From Pseudomonas sp. p1(2021b) (GTDB lineage Bacteria; Pseudomonadota; Gammaproteobacteria; Pseudomonadales; Pseudomonadaceae): 64,000 nt of DNA. A program made the translations under genes and the position numbers. The stretch spans positions 2,013,001 through 2,077,000 of the forward strand of contig NZ_CP083746.1 of NCBI RefSeq assembly GCF_020151015.1. The letters run 5' to 3'. The notes below the pieces were generated by a model that was not told the origin of the DNA, made no database searches, and was given only the letters and a program-made list of their open reading frames with translations. Numbering within the stretch: position 1 is the first letter of the stretch; every line of letters begins with the position of its first letter. Shown one piece after another: positions 31,077 through 40,638 of the stretch.

Positions 31077-34000
31077 ATGGCTGACCAACAAGTCCATGGG
31101 ATGCTGGTTCAGATTGAGGCGACGACTGCTCAGTTGCGACGTGAATTGGCGGGTGCCGATCAGCTGGTTTCCAAGACCAGTCAGGCAATTGAACGAAACC
31201 TGGCGACGGTTGACTCTGCGTTTGATCGAGCGGGCTCTGCGGCTCAGGGGGCAGGAACACTCATGCGTGGGGCCTTTGCGGCCTTAGCTGGCGCTGGGCT
31301 GATCGGAGGTATCATTAAGCAGGTTGATGCCTACGGCCAGATGTCTGACCGGATGAGAGCGGCCGCAGGGAGTGCGGGCGAATACCAAATGGTGCAAGAG
31401 CACCTAATGCGGACAGCCCAGGAGACATACCGGCCTCTCGCCGAGGCCCAAGAGCTATACATCCGCACCGCCGACGTGATGCGTAGCCTGGGCTTCAACA
31501 CGCAGCAGACGCTGGATATCACTGATAGTTTCAGCTTCCTCTTGGTGACAAACGCTGCGGCGGCTGATAAAGCTGGTTCAGCACTAGACGCCTATTCTAA
31601 GGCACTCCAGACCGGTAAGGTTGAAGTTGATGGCTGGCAGTCGATCCAGGCAGCAATGCCGACCATCGTAGATGCTATAGCCACTGCAACAGGCAAGGGC
31701 ACCGATGAGGTGCGCAAGCTTGGTAGTAATGGGAAACTGGCCCTTGAGGATATTAATACTGGGCTGCTGCAAACGGTGGAAGCCAACCGTAAAGCGGCCG
31801 CCGATATGTCCACGAGCGTCCAAGACGCCTTGGTGAACATCGGCACCGCGATTGGCAACTACCTTGGGAGAATGGAAGAGCAGACCGGCGCCATTGGTGG
31901 TCTTTCTAAAGTCCTCGCCGCGATTGGGGAGAATTTCGATTTAGTCGCCGTAGCCATTGGCGGCGCCGGTGTGGCAGCGCTTACCAGCTATACCGCAAAA
32001 ACATACATGGCGGTGAAGGCTGCCGTAGCTCAGCGGGTAGCAGAGTTCAGGAATGCCCAAGCGGCGTTAAGCGGTGCTGAGGCCCAGCGCATCTATGCCC
32101 AGGCGCAGGTACAGCAGGCCGAGGCCTCAGTCGCTGCAGCGACCGGACTGCAGCGACTGTCTTTGGTGCAGACACAATTGCTGCCCAAGCAAGCCGCTCT
32201 CGTTGCATCCACCGAGGCGTTATCTATCGCTCAGACCAACTTGACGCGCGCTGCCACTGGCGGCCTCTTGGCGGCGCTCGGTGGCCCTATGGGGCTGGCA
32301 ATTCTGGCTGGCACCGCTGCAGCCAGTTTCTTGCTTCTGCGCGACAATGCCGACCAGGCAGCCGTCAGCCTGGAAGACATGCGCAAACCTCTCGCCCAGC
32401 TACGTGAGGAATTCCAGAAACTCAACAAGGACCAGCGCGCTGCAGCCTTAGTGGACTGGGAGCGGCAGCAGGTCAAGGCGGCGCAAACCGTAAAGGACGC
32501 CTATGGCGATCTGGCTCAATCCATCCGATCCGCAGTTGTGACGGCGCCTGCCAGAGATTCTGGTGGGCAGTACAACCGGCAGTTGGCGGACTACCAGGGA
32601 ATCATCGGCAAGCTGAACGAAGCGAGAGCATCTGGTCAGGATCTTTCGCCGATTTTGAAGGATGTCGCTGAACGCTTACATATCCCGGCTGGCACCGTGC
32701 AAGAGTGGTTCATCCAGGCCCGCGCGCTCAGCAATGCCGGGCAGGAGTCTAGCCGTGTAACCGAAACGCTGAAGGCTCTCACCGGCGCGACTGATGAAAA
32801 TACGGCCTCGACACAGGCCAACAATGCTGCGAAAGCCGGCATGAGCACGGCTGGGCAGACCTACCTCGAGACGTTGCAGAAGCAGCTAGGAGGCCTGCAG
32901 GACAACGGCAGCGCGATCAAAGCAGCCAACCGCTACATTGCCGAGCATGCCGATCTCACCGAGACCGACCGTCAGGCGATCCTATCAGCCGCGAACGCGA
33001 TAGAAGCGCAGAAGAAGGCCAACCAGGGCGCCAAGCAGGAAACCAAGGACGCCACTTCAGCGCAGACGAAGCTGAACCAGCAGTTGAAAGAAGCGGAGAC
33101 CGCTTACCAACAGCTGAAAAAAGTCTACGACCCTGTGGGAGCGGCGGCTGACGAGTTCAAGAAACAGGTTCAGGGGTTGGACCTGCTGTTGACCCAGAAG
33201 AAGATCACCACCGCTGAGTACGGCCAGGCGATTGCTGCGCTGGCTGGCCAGTTCAACCAAGCCGTTCAGGCGTCCACCGGATTGTCCCAGGCCATGAAGT
33301 ATCAGGCCGACCTCGAGCGCCAGTTGGCGATTGCGCAGCAGCAGGGCGATGCCGCCGCCGCGGCAGTGGGGATGGGTGACAAGCGAGCCAGCCGGGCGCA
33401 GTCGCGCCTTGCGTTGGAGCAGGAAAACAACAACAGAATCCTGGCGCTGCGGGATGAGCTGGCCACGGCCACTACTGAGAAGCAGCGGCAGGAACTTGAA
33501 AAGCAAATCGCCTTACGCCAGGAGTACGGCGCGAAGTTGGTGCAGGTTCAGGAAGACACCTTCACCAAGATCGATGCGGCCCAGGCCGACTGGAGTAACG
33601 GCGCAAGGGCAGCTTTGGAGAACTACCTCGACAGCGCTGCCGACGTCGCCGGCCAGACGCAGGAGCTGTTCACCAATGCGTTCGACAACCTTGAGGATGG
33701 CATCGTCCAGTTCATCAAGACCGGTAAGGCATCGTTCAAGGACTTTGCGGACGCGATCATTGAGGACCTGATCCGCATCCAGGTGCGCCAGGCCGCCGCA
33801 GGCTTCCTCAGTTCGGCGTTCGGCTTCCTTGGTGGCGGTACCCAGGCGCTCGGGCAGGGCACGATGACCGGCTTCAGTGAGGTCATCCCTAATGCCAAGG
33901 GCGGGGTCTACGACTCGCCTAGCCTCTCGGCCTTTTCCGGTGGCGTATACGACAGCCCTCAGATGTTCGCCTTCGCCAAGGGCGCTGGCATCTTCGCCGA

Positions 34001-34268
34001 GGCCGGCCCTGAAGCGATCTTGCCTCTTCACCGTGGCCCTGATGGGTCGCTGGGTGTGATGGCGGCAACCGGCGGCGCGGGTGGCGGTGAGGCTTCGGTG
34101 TCGTTCGGTGGCATCACCCAGCACATTCAGGTATCGGGCAAGGCCGATGCGGCCACCCTGGCGGATGTGCGCAAGGCCGCGGAGCAGGGCGCCAGGGATG
34201 GCTATAACCTGATGTTGAGGGACTTTCAAACAAATGGCGCGGCGCGGCAAATGCTCAACCGCAGGTGA
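31077..34268 (+). CDS. Tape measure protein
   Basis: The 1063-residue protein starts at ATG 31077 (GGAG 7 nt before). It begins with a tape measure N-terminal domain (VHGMLVQIEATTAQLRRELAGADQLVSK), holds a hydrophobic section (about residues 290-310 and 400-425), long coiled coils and a C-terminal lambda H-type region (GARAALENYLDSAADVAGQTQELFTNAFDNLEDGIVQFIKTGKASFKDFADAIIEDLIRIQVRQ). It sets tail length and is ejected with the DNA. At roughly 0.15 nm per residue it predicts a tail of about 150-160 nm. Confidence 0.94.
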   Translation: MADQQVHGMLVQIEATTAQLRRELAGADQLVSKTSQAIERNLATVDSAFDRAGSAAQGAGTLMRGAFAALAGAGLIGGIIKQVDAYGQMSDRMRAAAGSAGEYQMVQEHLMRTAQETYRPLAEAQELYIRTADVMRSLGFNTQQTLDITDSFSFLLVTNAAAADKAGSALDAYSKALQTGKVEVDGWQSIQAAMPTIVDAIATATGKGTDEVRKLGSNGKLALEDINTGLLQTVEANRKAAADMSTSVQDALVNIGTAIGNYLGRMEEQTGAIGGLSKVLAAIGENFDLVAVAIGGAGVAALTSYTAKTYMAVKAAVAQRVAEFRNAQAALSGAEAQRIYAQAQVQQAEASVAAATGLQRLSLVQTQLLPKQAALVASTEALSIAQTNLTRAATGGLLAALGGPMGLAILAGTAAASFLLLRDNADQAAVSLEDMRKPLAQLREEFQKLNKDQRAAALVDWERQQVKAAQTVKDAYGDLAQSIRSAVVTAPARDSGGQYNRQLADYQGIIGKLNEARASGQDLSPILKDVAERLHIPAGTVQEWFIQARALSNAGQESSRVTETLKALTGATDENTASTQANNAAKAGMSTAGQTYLETLQKQLGGLQDNGSAIKAANRYIAEHADLTETDRQAILSAANAIEAQKKANQGAKQETKDATSAQTKLNQQLKEAETAYQQLKKVYDPVGAAADEFKKQVQGLDLLLTQKKITTAEYGQAIAALAGQFNQAVQASTGLSQAMKYQADLERQLAIAQQQGDAAAAAVGMGDKRASRAQSRLALEQENNNRILALRDELATATTEKQRQELEKQIALRQEYGAKLVQVQEDTFTKIDAAQADWSNGARAALENYLDSAADVAGQTQELFTNAFDNLEDGIVQFIKTGKASFKDFADAIIEDLIRIQVRQAAAGFLSSAFGFLGGGTQALGQGTMTGFSEVIPNAKGGVYDSPSLSAFSGGVYDSPQMFAFAKGAGIFAEAGPEAILPLHRGPDGSLGVMAATGGAGGGEASVSFGGITQHIQVSGKADAATLADVRKAAEQGARDGYNLMLRDFQTNGAARQMLNRR

Positions 34269-34276
34269 AACACCCC

Positions 34277-34298
34277 AGCCCGCTCCGGCGGGCTTTTT
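34277..34298 (+). terminator. Hairpin plus T5 after the tape measure gene
   Basis: AGCCCGC, TCCG? loop region, GCGGGCT with TTTTT. It lies 14 nt before the next ATG and abuts its ribosome-binding site (TTGGAG). Confidence 0.65.
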
Positions 34299-34312
34299 CT
34301 TGGAGCTACCCA

Positions 34313-34897
34313 ATGGCGGAAGAATGGCCCGAGCCCCTGGAGCCCACTGAGGTTACCTGGGGTATCGTCCACAACAACCGGGCGTTCACTTCGTCGCTGT
34401 CAAACTCCCAGCAGATCGTGGCGAAGCCGGGCTCCTACTGGTTCTGTACGCTCAACTTCGGCGTGCTCTACGAAGAAGACGAGCGCGAACTGACTGCGCT
34501 GTTGGGGCGCCTGCATGGCATGTTCGGGACGGTCAACATCCCGGCTATCACTCGGACGCGAACGGACAACATCGGCGCCCCAACCGTCTTGGTGGCCACT
34601 GCCCAAGCCTCATTCCTGCAGCTGCAGGGTATGACGGCCAGCAGGCGCGTATTCAGCCGGGGCGATTACATCACCATCAATGGCGAAATGTTCGAGGTGG
34701 TAGAGCATGCATCGAGCGATGCCACCGGCAAGGCCACGGTTTACGTGAACAAGCGTGTGCGCAAGACCATCGCTGCCGGCGCCAAGGTTGAGTACCAGAA
34801 CCCATACTGCGAGATGCGGCGCATGGATGACACCAATCAATGGACCATTCAGCCCGTCGTGTCGAACGGCAGCTACCAGTTTCGGGAGGCATTCTGA
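34313..34897 (+). CDS. Minor tail protein (distal tail region)
   Basis: The 194-residue protein (EPLEPTEVTWGIVHNNRAFTSSLSNSQQIVAKPGSYWFCTLNF ... GDYITINGEMFEVVEHA) is beta-rich and lies directly after the tape measure, where the distal tail or baseplate hub proteins are encoded. Proteins of this type are common in Pseudomonas siphophages. GGAG lies 7 nt before ATG 34313. The stop overlaps the next start by 1 nt. Confidence 0.7.
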   Translation: MAEEWPEPLEPTEVTWGIVHNNRAFTSSLSNSQQIVAKPGSYWFCTLNFGVLYEEDERELTALLGRLHGMFGTVNIPAITRTRTDNIGAPTVLVATAQASFLQLQGMTASRRVFSRGDYITINGEMFEVVEHASSDATGKATVYVNKRVRKTIAAGAKVEYQNPYCEMRRMDDTNQWTIQPVVSNGSYQFREAF

Positions 34898-35502
34898 TGG
34901 CGGGCAGCATTTTCCCATTCAGCCAGTCGGTCGTGGATATCATCGCCAAGGGCAATTTCATGTCGGTATACGCCTGCCAGTTGGATTTTCCAGACGGCAT
35001 GGTGTTCGCGCACACCGGTACCGGAGACCTGGTTATTGACGGCATCACCTACCAGGGTGTCGGCACGTTCGGTTCTGTTGGTCAGTCGCAGGAAAGCAGC
35101 AACTCAGGGTCGCCCATGTCGGTCGAGCTGACTCTCAATGGCCTGGACGTTCAGATCATCACCGAGACCTCGCTCAAAGGATGCCGCGGGCGCGCCGGCA
35201 AACTGATGTTCGTGGTGTTTGACGAGGATGGCACTTACGCCGCTGACATCCTGTTCAGCGGTCGCATGGACGCGGCCAAGTTCTCCTACGCCGGCAATGG
35301 CGAGGAGGGCAACAGCATCACGGTCCCGCTGATTGACCGCATGGCCGAGTGGAACCGCACTGGCACCGAGCGCTGGACCGACGAGAACCACCGGGCCCGC
35401 CGGCAGGATGACCGGTTCTTCTTTGCCATCGCGCAGATTGCCGACTGGCCCATCTACTGGGGCGCCTCGAAGGACGCCCCGAAGTTCACCTACGAGAGCT
35501 GA
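34897..35502 (+). CDS. Minor tail protein / hub-like
   Basis: The 201-residue protein (NFMSVYACQLDFPDGMVFAHTGTGDLVIDGITYQGVGTFGSVG ... VDVQ-type strand, LIDRMAEWNRTGTERWTDENHR) is beta-rich and resembles hub proteins of the lambda L / DUF2163 type in style. ATG 34897 overlaps the previous TGA. It precedes the peptidase-like and tail tip genes, the usual order L-K-I-J in lambdoid tails. Confidence 0.65.
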   Translation: MAGSIFPFSQSVVDIIAKGNFMSVYACQLDFPDGMVFAHTGTGDLVIDGITYQGVGTFGSVGQSQESSNSGSPMSVELTLNGLDVQIITETSLKGCRGRAGKLMFVVFDEDGTYAADILFSGRMDAAKFSYAGNGEEGNSITVPLIDRMAEWNRTGTERWTDENHRARRQDDRFFFAIAQIADWPIYWGASKDAPKFTYES

Positions 35503-35504
35503 CT

Positions 35505-35903
35505 ATGCGAAAGCGCGATTGGACAACTCAACTCGCCAACACGATCAAGGCCGCCACCGAGCGGCCTTTTTCATGGGGTGAATTTGACTGCTGTCTGTTC
35601 GCCGCCGACTGCGCCGTGGCGGTTTGCGGCATCGACCCCGCCGCCGCCTACCGCGGCAACTACAGCACCGAGGCGGGCGCGAAGAGACTGCTCAAGCAGA
35701 TGCACGGCTCGCTGGAGGCGGCCTGGGACGCATGTTTTGCCCGTGTGCAGCCGGCGCTCATCCAGCGCGGCGACGTTGCGCTGTATGACGGCCCCAATGG
35801 GCGTGGCGTGGCGGTGTTCTGGGCGGATGAGTTCTGGTCGGTGGCGCCGGATGGCGTCGGCCGGATCGAGTGTGAGCCGTTGACGGTTTGGAGAGTTGAA
35901 TGA
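35505..35903 (+). CDS. Tail assembly peptidase-like protein (DUF6950/NlpC-P60-like)
   Basis: The 132-residue protein has the pattern FSWGEFDCCLFAADCAVAVCGIDPAAAYRGNY, in which the Cys after FD is in the position of the papain-like nucleophile, and later GDVALYDGPNGRGVAVFW, which lacks a clear His. It stands where lambda K is. It may help tail tip assembly or cell-wall penetration. The missing obvious His makes activity uncertain. Confidence 0.7.
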   Translation: MRKRDWTTQLANTIKAATERPFSWGEFDCCLFAADCAVAVCGIDPAAAYRGNYSTEAGAKRLLKQMHGSLEAAWDACFARVQPALIQRGDVALYDGPNGRGVAVFWADEFWSVAPDGVGRIECEPLTVWRVE

Positions 35904-38900
35904 GTTCGGCAGTCAAGAAGGTCGCCCAGGTTGTTGTCGGCGCCGTCATCGGGTTTGCCCAGGGCGGCCCCTGGGGCGCGCTAGCTGGTGCGGCCCTGGC
36001 GTTCTATGTCGCCTCGCAGCAGGACCAATTGGAGACCGGCTCCCTGCGTGCCGGCGAGCCATCCAGCCAGACCCTGCGCTCTTCCAAGGCATCTGCGCGC
36101 TTCGTCTTGGGGCGCGTGAGCACGGGTGGCGTGTTGGCCTGGGGGCAAGAGCAGGCCGGGAGCCAGGAGGGCGGAGAATGGCTGCATATGGTCTACGTCC
36201 TGTCGGAGGGAGCAATCGATGGCATAGAGGCGATCTACCTTGGTGAGGAACTCATCGGCTCCTACGGCGAGCACGCCTCCTATGAGGTGGTAGTTGATCC
36301 GACCCAGGTCAATGCGTTCCTCAAGGCGAACTGCCCGGACTGGCGGGACACCCAAATCGGTCGCGGGCTGTCATTCGTTCGTCTTTCGTTCAAGTATGAC
36401 ACCGAAAAGTATCCCTCCGGCATCCCCGATGTTCGGTTCGTGATCCGTGGGCGTCGTGATATCTATGATCCTCGCACCGGGACCACTGGCTACAGCGAGA
36501 ACACAGCCCTGCACATTCTGTGGTTTCTGCGTCACCGCTGTGGCGTGCCGGACGACGAGATCGTGTTCGCGAGCTTCGCCAGCAGCGCGAACGTCTGCGA
36601 TGAGTCGGTTGGCAACCCTGATGGCAGCACGTCGCCGCGCTATCGCTCTGGTTGCGTGATCGGCGCCGATGAGTCGCGCACCCAGGTCCTGCAAAAGCTG
36701 GAGGCGGCCTGCGGTGGAAAGGTAATCCGCGTTGGCGGCCGATGGATGCTACAGGTCGGCGCCTACTACGGCCCCTACGATTTCGAGATCACTGAGGACA
36801 TGGTGACCGGAACCGTCACCGGCAGTACCGAGCCGTCCAACGATGCGGCCATCAACACCGTGCGCGGGACTTTCGTAGATCCGACCCAGGCTTGGGCTGA
36901 AACCGATTATCCCGAAGTTTCGGTCGCCGAGTGGGTGGTCGAGGATGGTGGGGAGGCTGCGGAAACCTTGGCCTTCTCGTATGTAAGCGATCCGTACCAG
37001 GCGCAGCGCCTGGCCAATATCGAGCTGCGGCGCCGGCGCGCAGGCGGCACGTTGAACATCCCAATGAACTTTATGGGCTACAACTGCCGGCCTGGTCGCT
37101 CGGTGAAGGTGAATCTGCCTTCGCTGAATATCGTTGGCGAATTCATCGTGACCGACTGGGCCATGGCCGACGACACCGGCTGCAACGTTGTGGTGGCACA
37201 GAACGAACCCGCGATATTCGACGACGCAGTAGGTCAGCCCTACGACCCGATTGGCTTTATCAGTCTGCCAACCCGCGGTCTCGGCAGCCCGACCAATCTG
37301 GCGTGGACCCCCGATGGTACTGCGGAAGTGGTCCAAGGGGTGCTCTCCTGGGCTGCGACAGCGGGTACCGTCACCGGTTATGCGGTTACCGTGCGTCAGG
37401 GTGGCACTGCCATTCAGGCCCAGCAGGTACCAGCGACGACGCTGCAGGTGCCGCTGTCCGGCCTCCCATCGGGCAGCTACACCATGAGCGTGGCCGCCAT
37501 TGGGCCGCTGGCCCGGTCGGGCGAAGCGAGCATCACCGTCAACATCGACGGACCTCCAGTGCCCGAAGCCTGCGTCGTTCAGTCGAGCATCGACAGCATC
37601 ACGCTGTTCCCGAGCAATACGCTTCATGGCCTGAACGGCGGCACCTACGAGTACTTCTTCAGCCTCGACCCGCAGGCGCCTGCGGCGCAGGCGGAATACC
37701 TGGGGCAGGGCATGAGCCTGACGCATACAGGGCTGGCCTTCTTCACGAATTACTACTACTTCGTGCGCTCGAAGAACGCCTACGGGGTGAGTGGGTTCTT
37801 GAAGGTGCCGGCGTCGACGTCGACGGATGTCAGTACGTTCCTCGATGCTCTGGCTGGGAAGATCGGCGAAAGCCAGCTGGGCCAAGAGCTGCTGACGGAG
37901 ATTGAGAAAATTTCCGGCGAGGGGCCGGACTCGGTGAATGGCCGAATCGAGGCAGCCAAGCAGGAGCTGGAGGACCTGATCACCGAGCTGACCGATCCGC
38001 TCGAGTACGTGCCCACCAATGCCTACCTGAAGAACGACGCTGTGCGCAGTGGCCAGCGCTTGTACATGGCTATCGCCAACGTTCCAGCTGCGGCGGACGG
38101 CAGCAATGCGCCGCCGAACCCGACCTACTGGGTGGATATCGGCAGCATCGCTGAGACGGCAAATGGGCTGGCCCAGGCCGTGGCCAAGAACACCACCGAC
38201 ATCAGCACCATCGACGGCAAGGTGACGGTCAACGCCGCCATGCTGCAGGCCGTGCAGTCGGCCTATCGCGATGACAACGGAGAGGGCGCGCTCAACGACG
38301 CCCTGCGGGGCTGGGACACCCTGGCCAAGGTCTCGGAAGAGTCACGCACCCGCGCCACGCAGAACGAGGCCATGGCCAGCCGGATGACAACGGTTGAGGC
38401 CAGTGTCGGCGAGAACAAGGGCAGCATCCGCAGCCTTGAGCAGACCGTCGTCACGAATGAGCAGGCCACGGCCAGCCGGTTCCTGGATGTGAGCACCAAG
38501 GTCGGTGCCAATTCGGCCAGTATCTCGGCGCTGGAAAAGACTGTCACCGACAACGAGTCGTCGACGGCTTCGCGCCTGGAGACCGTTAATTCCCGGGTTG
38601 ACGCGACGAATTCGGCGCTCGATCAGGAAAAGGCCGACCGTGCCGATGCTGTTGCCGGGGAGCGTGCGCTGCGTGAGGCATCCATCAGTGATGAGGCCGC
38701 CACTCGCGCGGATGCTGACCAGGCGCTCGGCACTCGTATCGGTTACATGGAAGCGTCGTTCACAGTGCCGCAGGGTGAGCGTGACGACAATGGCGAGGGT
38801 GAGCTGGCTGGGGCGCTGAAGGGTTGGGAGAACACCGCCAAGATTGCGGACGAGGCGAAGGTTCGGGCAACCGAGATCGACGTCCAGGCGAAGAAGACCG

Positions 38901-39445
38901 AGACGCTGGAGGTGTCGTTCAACTCCGGCTTGGATAAGACCAACGGCGAAATTCAGAAGACCAATGCTGCTGTACAGGTCACCAGCCAGGCTCTGGCTGC
39001 ACTGGACGGCAAGGCCAGCACCATGTGGTCGGTGAAGATGCAGATCAACGCCCAGGGTCAGTATGTTGCCGCGGGTATTGGCCTCGGCATCGAGAACGGT
39101 CCAGCCGGACTGCAGAGCCAGTTCTTGGTGTCTGCTGACCGGTTCGCGGTGGTCAATGGCATCAACGGCACGCTGTCTGCGCCGTTCGTTGTCCAGGGCG
39201 GCCAGGTGTACATCAACCAGGCGTTCATCAACCAAGCGTTCATCCAGAACATCGTCCTCGGTATGACCTTGAGGTCCCAGGCGGTTGACTCCCAAGGTCG
39301 TCCGCTGATCGAACTGAACATGGTCACCGGTGCCGTTTCGATCCGTGGGCAGTCGGTCGATGGATCGATCCTGTTGAACAACAACGGCCTGTACGTCTAC
39401 GACAAAAACGGTGTTCGTCGCACGGCTGTAGGCCGACTCGAGTGA
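35900..39445 (+). CDS. Tail tip / host specificity protein (J-like)
   Basis: The 1181-residue protein has an N-terminal hydrophobic glycine-rich segment (VVGAVIGFAQGGPWGALAGAALAF), a J-like core (YVLSEGAIDGIEAIYLGEELIGSY; LRHRCGVPDDEI), a fibronectin type III-like domain (about residues 455-545), a long coiled-coil region, and a DUF1983-type C-terminus (FLVSADRFAVVNGINGTLSAPFVVQGGQVYINQAFI). The coil holds a repeated module, RDDNGEG-L--AL-GW---AK, at 38262 and 38779. It forms the central fibre and probably binds the receptor. Confidence 0.92.
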   Translation: MSSAVKKVAQVVVGAVIGFAQGGPWGALAGAALAFYVASQQDQLETGSLRAGEPSSQTLRSSKASARFVLGRVSTGGVLAWGQEQAGSQEGGEWLHMVYVLSEGAIDGIEAIYLGEELIGSYGEHASYEVVVDPTQVNAFLKANCPDWRDTQIGRGLSFVRLSFKYDTEKYPSGIPDVRFVIRGRRDIYDPRTGTTGYSENTALHILWFLRHRCGVPDDEIVFASFASSANVCDESVGNPDGSTSPRYRSGCVIGADESRTQVLQKLEAACGGKVIRVGGRWMLQVGAYYGPYDFEITEDMVTGTVTGSTEPSNDAAINTVRGTFVDPTQAWAETDYPEVSVAEWVVEDGGEAAETLAFSYVSDPYQAQRLANIELRRRRAGGTLNIPMNFMGYNCRPGRSVKVNLPSLNIVGEFIVTDWAMADDTGCNVVVAQNEPAIFDDAVGQPYDPIGFISLPTRGLGSPTNLAWTPDGTAEVVQGVLSWAATAGTVTGYAVTVRQGGTAIQAQQVPATTLQVPLSGLPSGSYTMSVAAIGPLARSGEASITVNIDGPPVPEACVVQSSIDSITLFPSNTLHGLNGGTYEYFFSLDPQAPAAQAEYLGQGMSLTHTGLAFFTNYYYFVRSKNAYGVSGFLKVPASTSTDVSTFLDALAGKIGESQLGQELLTEIEKISGEGPDSVNGRIEAAKQELEDLITELTDPLEYVPTNAYLKNDAVRSGQRLYMAIANVPAAADGSNAPPNPTYWVDIGSIAETANGLAQAVAKNTTDISTIDGKVTVNAAMLQAVQSAYRDDNGEGALNDALRGWDTLAKVSEESRTRATQNEAMASRMTTVEASVGENKGSIRSLEQTVVTNEQATASRFLDVSTKVGANSASISALEKTVTDNESSTASRLETVNSRVDATNSALDQEKADRADAVAGERALREASISDEAATRADADQALGTRIGYMEASFTVPQGERDDNGEGELAGALKGWENTAKIADEAKVRATEIDVQAKKTETLEVSFNSGLDKTNGEIQKTNAAVQVTSQALAALDGKASTMWSVKMQINAQGQYVAAGIGLGIENGPAGLQSQFLVSADRFAVVNGINGTLSAPFVVQGGQVYINQAFINQAFIQNIVLGMTLRSQAVDSQGRPLIELNMVTGAVSIRGQSVDGSILLNNNGLYVYDKNGVRRTAVGRLE

Positions 39446-39491
39446 ACTTATGCGGCACTCTTCTGAGTGTCGACTCTGAAGCGAGGGTTAC

Positions 39492-39893
39492 ATGTCAATA
39501 TATGGAGTAGAGATACGGAACGCTAACAATGTTCAGACATTGGGGATGCAGGATTTTACAATCTCCAAAATTGGCTCAATGGAGATTCCTGCATCAGGCT
39601 ATAACACGGGTAGAGGAACCCGTTCTGACTACATTCTTTGGACTATTCCAGGGTATGATCCGGCCAACTGCTTTATATTGATAACCCCCAAGATATATAT
39701 TCAGGAGCCGCAGAATGGATGGAAGTCTTATCCGATGCTTCCTACATATAAAAATCTCGGTGGTAATTCCGTGGCTATATACACGTATGTAAACCGACGC
39801 TGGCCAACAGGGATTGGCAATGACTATATTGATGAATGGGTGTCAGGCACTGTCGATTGCATTCTGGAAGTGATTAGGCCGACAAATGGCTGA
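39492..39893 (+). CDS. Tail-associated protein, AT-richer (133 aa)
   Basis: MSIYGVEIRNANNVQTLGMQDFTISKIGSMEIP is a beta-rich start like that of DUF6453-type phage proteins. The gene is visibly richer in A and T than the tail tip gene before it and has no close overlap with it, which suggests a later acquisition. It overlaps the next gene by 8 nt. Probably a fibre accessory or receptor-binding part, which is inference from position. Confidence 0.6.
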   Translation: MSIYGVEIRNANNVQTLGMQDFTISKIGSMEIPASGYNTGRGTRSDYILWTIPGYDPANCFILITPKIYIQEPQNGWKSYPMLPTYKNLGGNSVAIYTYVNRRWPTGIGNDYIDEWVSGTVDCILEVIRPTNG

Positions 39894-40620
39894 GTACGGA
39901 TTTAGTGCGATCAATGATTTCGCCTCTGTAACCATCTCAAGTGTATACAAGGTCTTGGTTTTTTCTGAGCGAGGGACTTATCAGGTCACTTCTCGGTACA
40001 CGGACCGTGGCGGCGAGGGGGCGGTTACATTCGAGAAGCCAATCGCCACAAAGGAGGCGCCGCAGGTTTTTGTCAGGGTTCAGTCGGCCTCTCACGCCAC
40101 TCTTGGAATCTATATAAGCATGGTTGGATCTCCTGGGCACTGGACTGGATTCAGGACTTTTTCAGCCGCTCCAGGTAGCTCGCCATTGCAAAACTTTACC
40201 CTCGAATATGTGGCCTGCAAGTTTGCAGACACCTTCCAGGCTACTGGTTATGGAATGGATATCAGCGATTCGTCCGGGTTGCCAGTATTTTCTGCGAAAG
40301 ACAAAATTGTCAGGTATTCAAAGTTTGCCAAAAACTGGGCAATGGTTGTTAACAGCGATAGTTATCGGGTTTTTTCGCCAGATATTAGCGTCGATGTTGA
40401 TGATTTTATTTGCGTATCTTCGTTTGACCGGGGCCTTAGCTGGGCGATAGATAATAGTCAGTTCTCTGCTTTTAATATCTGGCTGAACTGGGCGCCAAAT
40501 CTGAATAGCTATGTTCAGAGGATTACTTCTGGTGGATACTGGTACTGGCAAGGCACAAATAATACTAATTTCACTGTGCCGGTTTGCAAGTTTCCAATAA
40601 GTCGTTACTCGAATGATTGA
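39886..40620 (+). CDS. Tail-associated protein, AT-richer (244 aa)
   Basis: The protein is beta-rich, with repeated Ser/Tyr/Trp/Asn motifs (TSGGYWYWQGTNNTNF), and has no recognised domain. It overlaps the 133-residue gene upstream by 8 nt and shares its AT-richer composition. The pair lies between the tail tip and the fibre gene, where receptor-binding cassettes are often swapped. Confidence 0.6.
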   Translation: MAEYGFSAINDFASVTISSVYKVLVFSERGTYQVTSRYTDRGGEGAVTFEKPIATKEAPQVFVRVQSASHATLGIYISMVGSPGHWTGFRTFSAAPGSSPLQNFTLEYVACKFADTFQATGYGMDISDSSGLPVFSAKDKIVRYSKFAKNWAMVVNSDSYRVFSPDISVDVDDFICVSSFDRGLSWAIDNSQFSAFNIWLNWAPNLNSYVQRITSGGYWYWQGTNNTNFTVPVCKFPISRYSND

Positions 40621-40638
40621 TTAATTGAGGTTAATTAA

